From Chloroflexota bacterium (GTDB taxonomy: Bacteria; Chloroflexota; Anaerolineae; Anaerolineales; Villigracilaceae), in assembly GCA_021796315.1 (NCBI GenBank), contig JAJYOH010000240.1:1-8468 (forward strand): DNA of 8,468 bases, given 5' to 3'. The first letter of the stretch is position 1. Every line of letters begins with the position of its first letter. The notes under the pieces were generated by a model. It was given only the letters and a program-made list of their open reading frames with translations. It was not told the DNA's origin and did not search any database. Of this stretch, positions 1 to 5,652 are shown in pieces. Made by a program: the position numbers and the translations under genes.

Positions 1-131
1 TACGGCTCGATGAGCGCGGGTTCTTTCGCAGTTGTGAAGCCAGGAGCATTTCCCGTAACTTTCGGGTGGCAGTGGCGACTACATAATCAACACTGGCTTT
101 AGTGCCGGATGAATTTAACGGAGGCTAAGAA

Positions 132-503
132 ATGACACATGTGATTACCAGCTTGTGCCTGCGGGACAACGCTTGCTCAGCTGTTTGCCCGGTGGAGTGT
201 ATCAAGGAAGGTTCGCCATCTGAAGAGTGGCCTAACTACTATATCGATCCTTCGACTTGCATTGATTGCGGCGCGTGCATTCCTGAATGCCCGTACAACG
301 CGATCTTCCATGAAAGTGAAGTACCAACAGCTTTTCAGGCCAATGGCGGCGAAGTTCTCAACCATGCGGGTTTGAACGGTCACTATGAAGGCGTGGGTCA
401 CAACGGCGACACAATCGTCCTTGAGACCACGCGTGTGCTGACTCCCGGTGAAGTGGTTGACTTGACCGAAAGTATCAAACTGAACCAAGCCTTTTGCAGA
501 TAA
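132..503 (+). CDS. ferredoxin with two iron-sulfur cluster sites (7Fe/8Fe type)
   Basis: This is a small soluble electron carrier of 123 residues. The first cysteine group is C9, C15, C19-P and C23; the second is C43, C46, C49 and C53-P. The spacing CxxCxxCxxxCP in the second group is the classical [4Fe-4S] signature. The C-x5-C-x3-CP-x2-C first group resembles the 7Fe ferredoxins (FdxA type), in which one cluster is [3Fe-4S]. The segment WPNYYIDP before the second group is also typical of that family. After residue 60 there is a Gly/Asn/His-rich stretch and an acidic tail (DLTESIKLNQAF) like the C-terminal extension of FdxA-type proteins. The ATG is supported by GGAGG at 120-124, seven bases upstream. 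A strong palindromic terminator follows the stop, so it is probably the last or only gene of its unit. The physiological partner cannot be told from the window. Confidence 0.93.
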   Translation: MTHVITSLCLRDNACSAVCPVECIKEGSPSEEWPNYYIDPSTCIDCGACIPECPYNAIFHESEVPTAFQANGGEVLNHAGLNGHYEGVGHNGDTIVLETTRVLTPGEVVDLTESIKLNQAFCR

Positions 504-525
504 CAGACGCTGCTCGCGAGCACGA

Positions 526-565
526 AAATCAAAACATCCGTCTCATGAGACGGATGTTTTGATTT
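526..565 (+). terminator. palindromic, probably bidirectional rho-independent terminator
   Basis: Two 20-base arms (526-545 and 546-565) are perfect reverse complements with no spacer. The GC-rich core CATCCGTCTC/GAGACGGATG is flanked by A-rich sequence on the left and TTTTGATTT on the right, so a U-rich tail forms on either strand. It begins 22 bases after the ferredoxin stop codon. Confidence 0.8.
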
Positions 566-605
566 GTGAGAGCACCTGCCATCGAGAACATTACAAATTA
601 GAATC

Positions 606-695
606 ATGTCATTCTGAGTGGCGCAAAGCGCCACGAAGAATCTAGAGAAACCATCAACCGAAAGCTATCTTGACACCCTTCGCTTCGCTCAGGGA
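606..695. repeat. degenerate GTCATTCTGAG-type dispersed repeat
   Basis: The stretch opens with GTCATTCTGAG (608-618). It continues into a perfect hairpin GTGGCGC-AAA-GCGCCAC (618-634) followed by GAAGAATCT, and ends with CTTCGCTTCGCTCAGGG. Repeats of the form GTCATTCTGAG...GAAGAATCT are widespread in many bacterial genomes. The same inner hairpin arms (GTGGCGC/GCGCCAC) recur in the element at 7241-7325. The right end is decayed, because the expected CTCAGAATGAC is replaced by CTCAGGGAGAC. No coding potential is seen. Confidence 0.6.
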
Positions 696-760
696 GACAT
701 TCTTGTTTTCAATGTTAGACGCCATTGATTTACTTCAAACGATGATTGGATTTCGTGCAA

Positions 761-769
761 TGCTATAAT
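761..769 (+). promoter_or_regulatory. extended -10 promoter for heme A synthase
   Basis: TGCTATAAT is a perfect TATAAT box preceded by the TGn extension that lets a promoter work with a poor -35 box. No convincing -35 hexamer lies 16-18 bases upstream (GATGAT is the best). Transcription would start near 776, leaving a leader of about 22 bases before the ATG at 798, with GGAGAG at 789-794 as the ribosome binding site. Confidence 0.65.
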
Positions 770-797
770 CTCCCCAACTCATTGATCTGGAGAGATT

Positions 798-1880
798 ATG
801 CCAAAGACTCAAAACCGCGCTGTGATGATCTGGATATTCACGTTCGGATCATTCGCAGTCTTTCTCGTCCTGTTCGGCGGCTTCGTCCGCCTGACGCGTT
901 CCGGCCTTTCCATCGCGGAATGGAATCCGGTCATGGGAGCGGTCCCTCCCCTCAACCAACAGGCGTGGCAAACGGAATTTGCCCGATACCAGCTCACGCC
1001 CGAATTTCAAAAAATCAACTATGACATCACACTCGATCAATACAAGGAAATCTTCACGATCGCGTCGTTCCATCGCTTCATCGCGCGTGTCGCCGGGTTT
1101 ATCTTTGCCATCCCGTTCTTTGTCTTTGTTTTCAAAAAGACGATCCCATGGAAAGAAGTCGGACTCTATGTCGTGATGGGGATTCTATTTCTAGCGCAGG
1201 CGATTCTGGGATGGGTCATGGTCGCATCGGGACTCGTGGATCAACCGGCGGTCAGCCATTATCTTTTGGCGAGTCATTTTTTCATGGCCTTGACGTTGAT
1301 CGGCATCTCGCTATGGACGGCCCTCGGCCACCTGTATGGTTTTCCCGATGCCAGCAAAAAAATCAAATGGTCTTTCGCGAGCAAAATTGTTCTCGCGGGT
1401 TTGGTCGTCCTTCTTGTTCAAATTGTCTATGGCAACTTCACGGCAGGACTCAAAGCCGGATACATCTCCGACACCTGGCCTTTGATGCTCGGACAATTGA
1501 TTCCGTCTGGCTTGCTCAGTCAGCTTCAGCCCGCCGCGCTCAACCTCGTTGATGCGCCACTAACAGTTGTGTTCATCCACCGCTGGTTTGCCTTCGTCGG
1601 ATTGATCGTTGCAGTATTGATTTATTGGTCGATCCGCAAAGCCAATCAAACGCTCAGTCAGAAATTCCCGCGCGAAGTCATGACGGGAATCAATGTTGTA
1701 ATCGCTTTAGTGTTGGTTCAGATTACACTCGGCATTCTCGTGATTATTTCTCACGTTCAAATTGCAATTGCGCTCATCCATCAAGGCAATGCAATTGCAT
1801 TATTCTCGACGACAATTTACGTTCTCAATCGTCTGCGCGCCACAGATATGACAACTCATCTGGAAGGGAAATCAGATTAG
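798..1880 (+). CDS. ctaA: heme A synthase (COX15/CtaA family)
   Basis: This integral membrane enzyme oxidises the C8 methyl group of heme O to the formyl group of heme A, for aa3-type cytochrome oxidases. At 360 residues with about eight membrane helices it has the length of the COX15-type family. Diagnostic stretches are present: GGFVRLTRSGLSIAEWNP (27-44), GWVMVASGL (138-146), AGLKAGYISDTWPLM (216-230), HRWFA (261-265) and the HQGNA region (328-332). The four expected heme-ligand histidines are H92, H160, H261 and H328. The protein has no cysteine, unlike the Bacillus type with its cysteine pairs. One oddity is that the glutamate normally three residues before the first histidine (E57 before H60 in B. 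subtilis CtaA) is Ala89 here. Neither ctaB nor oxidase subunit genes lie in the window. A small membrane ORF starts immediately after its stop. Confidence 0.93.
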   Translation: MPKTQNRAVMIWIFTFGSFAVFLVLFGGFVRLTRSGLSIAEWNPVMGAVPPLNQQAWQTEFARYQLTPEFQKINYDITLDQYKEIFTIASFHRFIARVAGFIFAIPFFVFVFKKTIPWKEVGLYVVMGILFLAQAILGWVMVASGLVDQPAVSHYLLASHFFMALTLIGISLWTALGHLYGFPDASKKIKWSFASKIVLAGLVVLLVQIVYGNFTAGLKAGYISDTWPLMLGQLIPSGLLSQLQPAALNLVDAPLTVVFIHRWFAFVGLIVAVLIYWSIRKANQTLSQKFPREVMTGINVVIALVLVQITLGILVIISHVQIAIALIHQGNAIALFSTTIYVLNRLRATDMTTHLEGKSD

Positions 1881-2081
1881 GTGAACTCTACAGAACTTGA
1901 ATTAATCGCCTTGGTGATTTGCGTTGCTGGCGCAGAGATATCCGGCTTCCGTTTGATAAACTTAGCCAAACAGATGTCACAGCCAATTTATCGCAAAATG
2001 GGGATTGCGTTTTGCACAATCGTCCCATTGATTTTGATTCTGTTGGTTGGTGGCTTAATGGTATTTCGGCCAATGCCCTAA
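1881..2081 (+). CDS. small two-helix membrane protein, unknown function
   Basis: The 66-residue ORF begins with GTG directly after the heme A synthase TAG, with no gap, which suggests translational coupling. GGAAGGG at 1861-1867 could help initiation but is about 13 bases away, longer than ideal. The protein has two hydrophobic stretches, roughly residues 6-22 and 42-62 (IAFCTIVPLILILLVGGLMV), joined by a short basic loop with K29, R38 and K39. I do not recognise the family. Its position suggests a role beside heme A synthase or the oxidase, but that is inference. The long hydrophobic stretches argue for a real gene; the weak start signal argues for caution. Confidence 0.55.
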   Translation: MNSTELELIALVICVAGAEISGFRLINLAKQMSQPIYRKMGIAFCTIVPLILILLVGGLMVFRPMP

Positions 2082-2111
2082 GAAAACCAATTGAGGTTAT
2101 CGACAATTGTG

Positions 2112-2150
2112 GGTCACGTTTACGAAGTCCTCGAAGAGGAAAGCGTGGCC
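2112..2150 (+). terminator. hairpin, possible terminator of the heme A synthase unit
   Basis: GGTCACG (2112-2118) pairs with CGTGGCC (2144-2150), seven pairs with one G-T. Inside it, TCCTC (2128-2132) pairs with GAGGA (2136-2140). Only a weak T-containing tail (TACTTGTTAAAT) follows, so the termination role is uncertain. Confidence 0.35.
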
Positions 2151-2173
2151 TACTTGTTAAATAGGTCTATACT

Positions 2174-2203
2174 ATAAGCATCCGGTAAAAGGAGGATGCT
2201 TAT
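2174..2203 (+). promoter_or_regulatory. hairpin enclosing the ribosome binding site of the next gene
   Basis: ATAAGCATCC (2174-2183) is perfectly complementary to GGATGCTTAT (2194-2203), with a ten-base loop, GGTAAAAGGA. The Shine-Dalgarno AAGGAGG (2189-2195) sits partly in the loop and partly in the 3' arm, and the first two bases of the ATG at 2202 are in the stem. A possible -10 box TATACT (2168-2173) lies immediately upstream. A start from it would leave most of the 5' arm out of the transcript, so the hairpin would matter only for longer transcripts. The site also fixes the start codon: ATG 2196 directly abuts GGAGG, whereas ATG 2202 has six bases of spacing. Confidence 0.45.
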
Positions 2204-2834
2204 GTCTGACTCTGCCGCGCAGGCACTGTCCATTTTGAGGGATGGCAGTCATTTCCAATGGTACGTGATTCCACTGCTGGCATTTGTCTTCTACGTTTAC
2301 ACCGTCGAAGCGGAAAAGCGCAACTGGAATCTGATTCTCGCTGGCCTCGCCTTCTGGGGCATGGACTGGTTCAACGAGATTGTCAACGGACTGGTGTTGC
2401 ATTTCACCGGTTACGCGCCGATTTGGGGTGAGCCCGGTTCGACCGCCTATTTGATTTTGGTCGGCCTGAACATCGAAACAGCATTTATGTTCGCGGTCGC
2501 GGGCATCGTTTGGACGAAGATGCTTTTGCCCAAGAAAGAAGACAAGATTCTCGGCATTCCAAATCGTTGGGCAGTCGCCATTGGCGGATCGGCGTTCAGC
2601 GTCTTTGTCGAATATCTTTTGAATTCAGCCCATGCGTTGACATGGGATTATGCGTGGTGGAACCGCGGTGCGCCGTGGTCGATTTTTCTCTTCGGTTATT
2701 TGACTTTCTTCGTCATGGCATTCTGGGTTTACGATATGCCGACCATGAAGCAAAAACTGCAAACGGTTGGTGCGCTCTGGGCAGTTGACATTCTGGCGCT
2801 GATTCTCTTCGTCGGAATACTGAAGTGGATTTAA
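2202..2834 (+). CDS. six-helix integral membrane protein, unknown family
   Basis: The protein has 210 residues from the ATG at 2202, chosen because AAGGAGG ends six bases before it. It has about six predicted membrane segments, near residues 20-34, 43-57, 82-106, 122-141, 158-177 and 189-208. It is rich in tryptophan and aromatic residues and carries polar residues in or next to membrane segments: D55, N58, E59, N62 and H67 in WGMDWFNEIVNGLVLHFTG, E92, E137, N141, H144, D149, N154 and R155 in the 137-159 stretch, and D178. Such clustered charged residues are more typical of a membrane enzyme or binding protein than of a simple anchor. I do not recognise the family. The gene has its own ribosome site and a downstream terminator (2976-3009), so it appears monocistronic. 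The next gene encodes another multi-pass protein of similar size. Confidence 0.85.
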   Translation: MSDSAAQALSILRDGSHFQWYVIPLLAFVFYVYTVEAEKRNWNLILAGLAFWGMDWFNEIVNGLVLHFTGYAPIWGEPGSTAYLILVGLNIETAFMFAVAGIVWTKMLLPKKEDKILGIPNRWAVAIGGSAFSVFVEYLLNSAHALTWDYAWWNRGAPWSIFLFGYLTFFVMAFWVYDMPTMKQKLQTVGALWAVDILALILFVGILKWI

Positions 2835-2841
2835 TAGCAGG

Positions 2842-2965
2842 TGTCATTGCGAGCCGGTTGGTCTCGACCCTGAAAGGGCACAGGGTGTTACGGCGGCGCT
2901 GGTCGAGTGGCCGAAGGCCTTATCGAGACCGCCGCCTACTCGACCAACGATAATTCGCAATGACA
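2842..2965. repeat. inverted-repeat element with TGTCATTGCGA ends
   Basis: The ends TGTCATTGCGA (2842-2852) and TCGCAATGACA (2955-2965) are perfect 11-base inverted repeats. The interior is also strongly self-complementary: GTTGGT (2857-2862) pairs with ACCAAC (2943-2948), GGTCTCGA (2860-2867) with TCGAGACC (2923-2930), and GGCGGC with GCCGCC. There is no open reading frame. It starts seven bases after the stop of the membrane gene and separates that stop from its terminator. Confidence 0.7.
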
Positions 2966-2975
2966 TGATTACAAC

Positions 2976-3009
2976 AAACCCGCGTCGAAATCCATTGGCG
3001 CGGGTTTTT
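2976..3009 (+). terminator. rho-independent terminator
   Basis: AAACCCGCG (2976-2984) pairs perfectly with CGCGGGTTT (2999-3007) across a 14-base loop and runs into TTTTT (3005-3009). It lies upstream of the next gene's ribosome site and most likely ends the transcript of the gene at 2202-2834. Confidence 0.8.
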
Positions 3010-3038
3010 ATTGTCAAAACCAATATAGAGAGAATCTA

Positions 3039-3773
3039 ATGAGTCAATTCTTCGCAGGCACCAACTACACCGGACCCGCTTTTCAATTATTTGGCGTCGC
3101 GCACATCGCCGCGCTGGCATTCCTTGTTGTTCTCAATATTATTCTGATCCAGTTCAAAAATGCTGGTGACGATACAAAGCGCACCATCCGATGGACGCTC
3201 GCCATCACGCTTTGGGTGGCAGAAACGTTGTGGCACATTTGGAACATTGTCACGGGACAATGGAACATCCAAAACCTGCTGCCGCTCAACCTGTGCAGCA
3301 TTTTGATTTGGCTCTCCGGCTTCATGTTGATTTTCAAGAACTACACGATTTATGAATTCGCTTACTTTTTGGGAATCGGCGGTGCGATGCAATATTTGAT
3401 CACGCCCGATCTCGGCATTTATGGCTTCCCGCATTTTCGCTATTTCCAAACCTTCACTTCACACGGATTGCTCGTGACGTCTGCAATTTACATGACCGTC
3501 GTCGAAGGCTTTCGCCCCACATGGAGGTCCATGCTGCGCGTTGCGTTTTGGGGAAATGTGTACATGGTGATTATTTATTTCGTCAATATTTCTATTGGAA
3601 GCGATTACTTATTCATCAATGCCAAGCCAGCCACCGCCAGCATTATGGATTTATTACCTGCGTGGCCGTATTACCTTATCTATCTGGAACTGCTTGGCGT
3701 CGCGACAATACTTTTGCTCTATTTGCCATTCTTTATCAAAGATTTACGAGCAAAAGGGCTCGCCATTATATAA
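3039..3773 (+). CDS. YwaF/TIGR02206-family integral membrane protein (TMEM164-like)
   Basis: The 244-residue protein has about seven membrane segments. It carries the family landmarks as I recall them: an early membrane histidine (H22 in VAHIAAL), WHIWNIVTGQWN (65-76), the hallmark LPLNLCSILIWL (81-92; usually LPLHLC), SHG (141-143), and the C-terminal block NAKPATASIMDLLPAWPYYL (194-213). B. subtilis YwaF and T. pallidum TP0381 belong to this family. The related human TMEM164 has been described as a cysteine-dependent acyltransferase in ether-phospholipid metabolism. C86 here would be the counterpart residue, though that mapping is inference. The usual histidine of LPLHLC is Asn84. A GAGAGA motif (3028-3033) precedes the ATG. 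It is transcriptionally separated from the upstream gene by the 2976-3009 terminator. Family assignment is good; biochemical role is unknown. Confidence 0.85.
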   Translation: MSQFFAGTNYTGPAFQLFGVAHIAALAFLVVLNIILIQFKNAGDDTKRTIRWTLAITLWVAETLWHIWNIVTGQWNIQNLLPLNLCSILIWLSGFMLIFKNYTIYEFAYFLGIGGAMQYLITPDLGIYGFPHFRYFQTFTSHGLLVTSAIYMTVVEGFRPTWRSMLRVAFWGNVYMVIIYFVNISIGSDYLFINAKPATASIMDLLPAWPYYLIYLELLGVATILLLYLPFFIKDLRAKGLAII

Positions 3774-3900
3774 CCCATAGGCTAATAGTGTTGTTTTTAC
3801 CGAGCAGCATAAAGCAGTTTCACTTATCTCGCTAGTCGGCGAACCCCCCTCAAATGTAATTCTCGTCATAGGTCGTTTGTAATCTTTTCGCTTGCCGTTA

Positions 3901-3929
3901 TTGCATCGCGTTTTCTTTTCCGCGATAAT
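3901..3929 (+). promoter_or_regulatory. sigma70-type promoter of the SH3b/zinc-ribbon operon
   Basis: TTGCAT (3901-3906) and GATAAT (3924-3929) are separated by exactly 17 bases, and AGGAGG (3941-3946) precedes the ATG at 3951. Transcription would start near 3936, giving a very short leader. A degenerate second copy of this stretch lies at 5584-5617. Confidence 0.6.
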
Positions 3930-3950
3930 GAATCAACAAGAGGAGGCAAT

Positions 3951-4721
3951 ATGTCATCCAAGAGATTTCTTCTCGCATTCTTGGTTTCTCTAGTATTTAT
4001 AAACTCCTGCAATACCCCGACTGCCACACCAAGCCAGGAAGTTTTGCCTACTACAACAAGTACGTCTTTTCCAACAAATACCCAGATCCCCATTTCTCCA
4101 ACCCCAATGTCAGGTTGTGCGACAGCCAACGTCAGAGTCAGAAGCGAACCCAATACATCAAGCACAATTTTAGGTGGATTACCAACCGGCACATGCGTTT
4201 CTGTCATAAAGACCAATAGCGAAAAGACATGGTTATGGATTTCATCTGACAATATCAGCGGATGGGTTTCAAGTGATTACATATCATTTGGTGGACAACA
4301 AAAAGACATACTTCCTGTGGACGAGAGCGAATCAAGTCCTATTCTAAGTCCAACGTTCGCAATGCCTCCTACGTCAACTTCTCTACCTCCCCCTACCACA
4401 ACACCTCGTAAAACCAGCACGCCAATTTCTACAGCGACAAAGAGCATTTTGCTTTGCAGTAACACTAGAATGTATGCAGGGTCTTATGTCACCTGTATGA
4501 TACCAACAGCCTATTGTGATTATAGACCGGACGTGAACGGCAGTCCGACTTTCTGTGATGACAGACCATATCCAAACAACAACTTTCAATTGGTTGCGTG
4601 GGGAACTGATTGGAGTGTTTACGATGGCAAGTGCATTGTTGTAACCGGAACGGTGTCAATATACAGCGGTAAAGCCCAAATTGAGGGGTATAGTCGTTCG
4701 CAAGTATCCTATTGTCAATAA
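3951..4721 (+). CDS. secreted lipoprotein with SH3b domain and Cys-rich C-terminal domain
   Basis: Residues 1-20 form a lipoprotein signal: K4-R5, a hydrophobic core, and the lipobox I-N-S-C20, so the mature protein is probably lipid-anchored outside the membrane. A Thr/Pro-rich spacer (21-54) leads to a bacterial SH3 domain (about 56-113; [10 protein letters not shown]...GWVSSDYI), a fold often used to bind cell-wall peptides. A second Pro/Thr/Ser linker follows (about 130-164). The C-terminal domain (165-256) has cysteines 169, 182, 189, 202, 228 and 255, which may form disulfides, and a strand pattern [20 protein letters not shown] (226-245) suggestive of a small OB-like beta barrel. The same pattern ends the next gene's product. 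The start is supported by AGGAGG four bases upstream and by the signal peptide. Thirteen bases separate it from the next gene. The ligand is unknown. Confidence 0.9.
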   Translation: MSSKRFLLAFLVSLVFINSCNTPTATPSQEVLPTTTSTSFPTNTQIPISPTPMSGCATANVRVRSEPNTSSTILGGLPTGTCVSVIKTNSEKTWLWISSDNISGWVSSDYISFGGQQKDILPVDESESSPILSPTFAMPPTSTSLPPPTTTPRKTSTPISTATKSILLCSNTRMYAGSYVTCMIPTAYCDYRPDVNGSPTFCDDRPYPNNNFQLVAWGTDWSVYDGKCIVVTGTVSIYSGKAQIEGYSRSQVSYCQ

Positions 4722-4734
4722 GAAAAGAGTTCCT

Positions 4735-4809
4735 ATGAAAAAATGCCCATATTGTGCAGAATTGATTCAAGACGAGGCAATCATTTGCCGATATTGCAGA
4801 CGAGATCTT
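4735..4809 (+). repeat. zinc-ribbon coding module, inverted partner at 6619-6693
   Basis: The first 25 codons of this gene match the first 25 codons of the minus-strand gene ending at 6693. By my count about 60 of 75 bases agree, and most differences are third-position changes. The two copies form an imperfect inverted repeat about 1.8 kb apart. Confidence 0.7.
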
Positions 4810-5556
4810 CCTAAGCTTAAACAAAGCAAAAGCAATAACGAATTAGCTTCATCAAAAGTTGAAGTCACACCCAAACCATCCATATGGAAACAAGGAGCAA
4901 AGGCTGGCGCGATTCTTACAATTCTCTATTTGATTTCGCAGCTGATAAGACCACAAAACACAAACGAATTTATCTTTAATATAACACTTGGTGTGCTAGT
5001 TTCGTTTTTGGTTTATTCATTAATCTCCGCACTTATTGTTTGGCTATGGAGAAAATTTGGTGCAGCAAATTTCATCGGACTGTCGATACTTATTGGCTTG
5101 TTGATTGTGCTTCTTTACGTTGGCTCCAGTATTTCAAAGCCCGAAGTACCTGTTTTTATACCTTCATCCACTCATTCACCGCTACCTACAACAAAGTATC
5201 AAGCAACCCTCCAGTGGAATTTACAACTAACTCAGACTGCTCGACCAAAAATCATGCTTCCCACCTGTCCAAACTGGACGATCATCGATTCAAATGATCT
5301 CGGACAAACACTCTGTGTTTCCGGTCTGGTCTATCAGAGTGGTTTTATTATGGGAGGTGGAGAGAATTACGATTACTGGACGCGTACGCGCATAAGCTTT
5401 GATTCTGATCAAAATTCTTTCTTTGTATACGTAAAGGGAAATACTGGTATTTACCGATCATCTAGTTGTATCGTCGTGAAAGGTCAAGTCTTGCAAACCG
5501 CGGATGGTATCCCATATATGGATGTATTGCCTGACGCAGTTAAAGTTTGCAACTAG
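4735..5556 (+). CDS. zinc-ribbon membrane protein with extracytoplasmic C-terminal domain
   Basis: The 273-residue protein starts at ATG 4735, behind AGAAAAGAG. An upstream in-frame TTG at 4681 would overlap the preceding gene and add residues outside the conserved domain, so it was not used. The N-terminal zinc ribbon has C4-x2-C7 and C18-x2-C21 ([18 protein letters not shown]), a module common at the start of bacterial membrane proteins. Three hydrophobic segments follow (about 53-71, 80-105, 112-131). Then comes a Pro/Ser/Thr linker and a C-terminal domain (about 175-273) with C178, C194, C245 and C272. Its end, SCIVVKGQV...GIPYMDV (244-264), matches the strand pattern of the lipoprotein encoded just upstream. 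The two genes are 13 bases apart and form an operon, suggesting a shared envelope function, perhaps in sensing or a surface complex. The exact role is unknown. Confidence 0.85.
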   Translation: MKKCPYCAELIQDEAIICRYCRRDLPKLKQSKSNNELASSKVEVTPKPSIWKQGAKAGAILTILYLISQLIRPQNTNEFIFNITLGVLVSFLVYSLISALIVWLWRKFGAANFIGLSILIGLLIVLLYVGSSISKPEVPVFIPSSTHSPLPTTKYQATLQWNLQLTQTARPKIMLPTCPNWTIIDSNDLGQTLCVSGLVYQSGFIMGGGENYDYWTRTRISFDSDQNSFFVYVKGNTGIYRSSSCIVVKGQVLQTADGIPYMDVLPDAVKVCN

Positions 5557-5583
5557 AGTCTATTGGTCACGAATTAGACTGCG

Positions 5584-5617
5584 CTTATTACATTATGGAA
5601 CATTTCCGCGATAATGA
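5584..5617 (+). repeat. second, degenerate copy of the operon promoter region
   Basis: The 15-base string TTTCCGCGATAATGA occurs at 3917-3931 and again at 5603-5617. Similarity extends left (TTATTGCAT against TTATTACAT) and right (ATCAACAAG against TTCAGAAG). The copy keeps TTACAT (5588-5593) and GATAAT (5610-5615) with 16 bases between, but no gene follows on the plus strand. It lies just past the operon's end. Confidence 0.5.
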
Positions 5618-5652
5618 TTCAGAAGGCGTTCATGAATCAAAGGCGAAACGAC

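Noticed and set aside
1..102. Open frame from the window edge to TAG at 100-102 (and another to TAA at 84-86)
   Set aside because: Two of three plus-strand frames are open over this short piece and neither gives a recognisable protein end, so no upstream gene can be assigned.
606..695. Possible CRISPR or tandem repeat array
   Set aside because: The repeats are inverted, dispersed single elements without regular spacers; no array exists in the window.
2196..2201. Upstream ATG as start of the six-helix membrane protein
   Set aside because: It abuts GGAGG with no spacing; the ATG at 2202 has correct spacing.
4681..4734. TTG start 18 codons upstream of the first zinc-ribbon gene
   Set aside because: It overlaps the preceding gene and would put an unrelated basic peptide before the conserved MKKCPYC start shared with the minus-strand homologue.
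5557..5580. Inverted repeat AGTCTA/TAGACT after the zinc-ribbon gene
   Set aside because: Only six pairs over a 12-base loop and no T-run, so it was not called a terminator.
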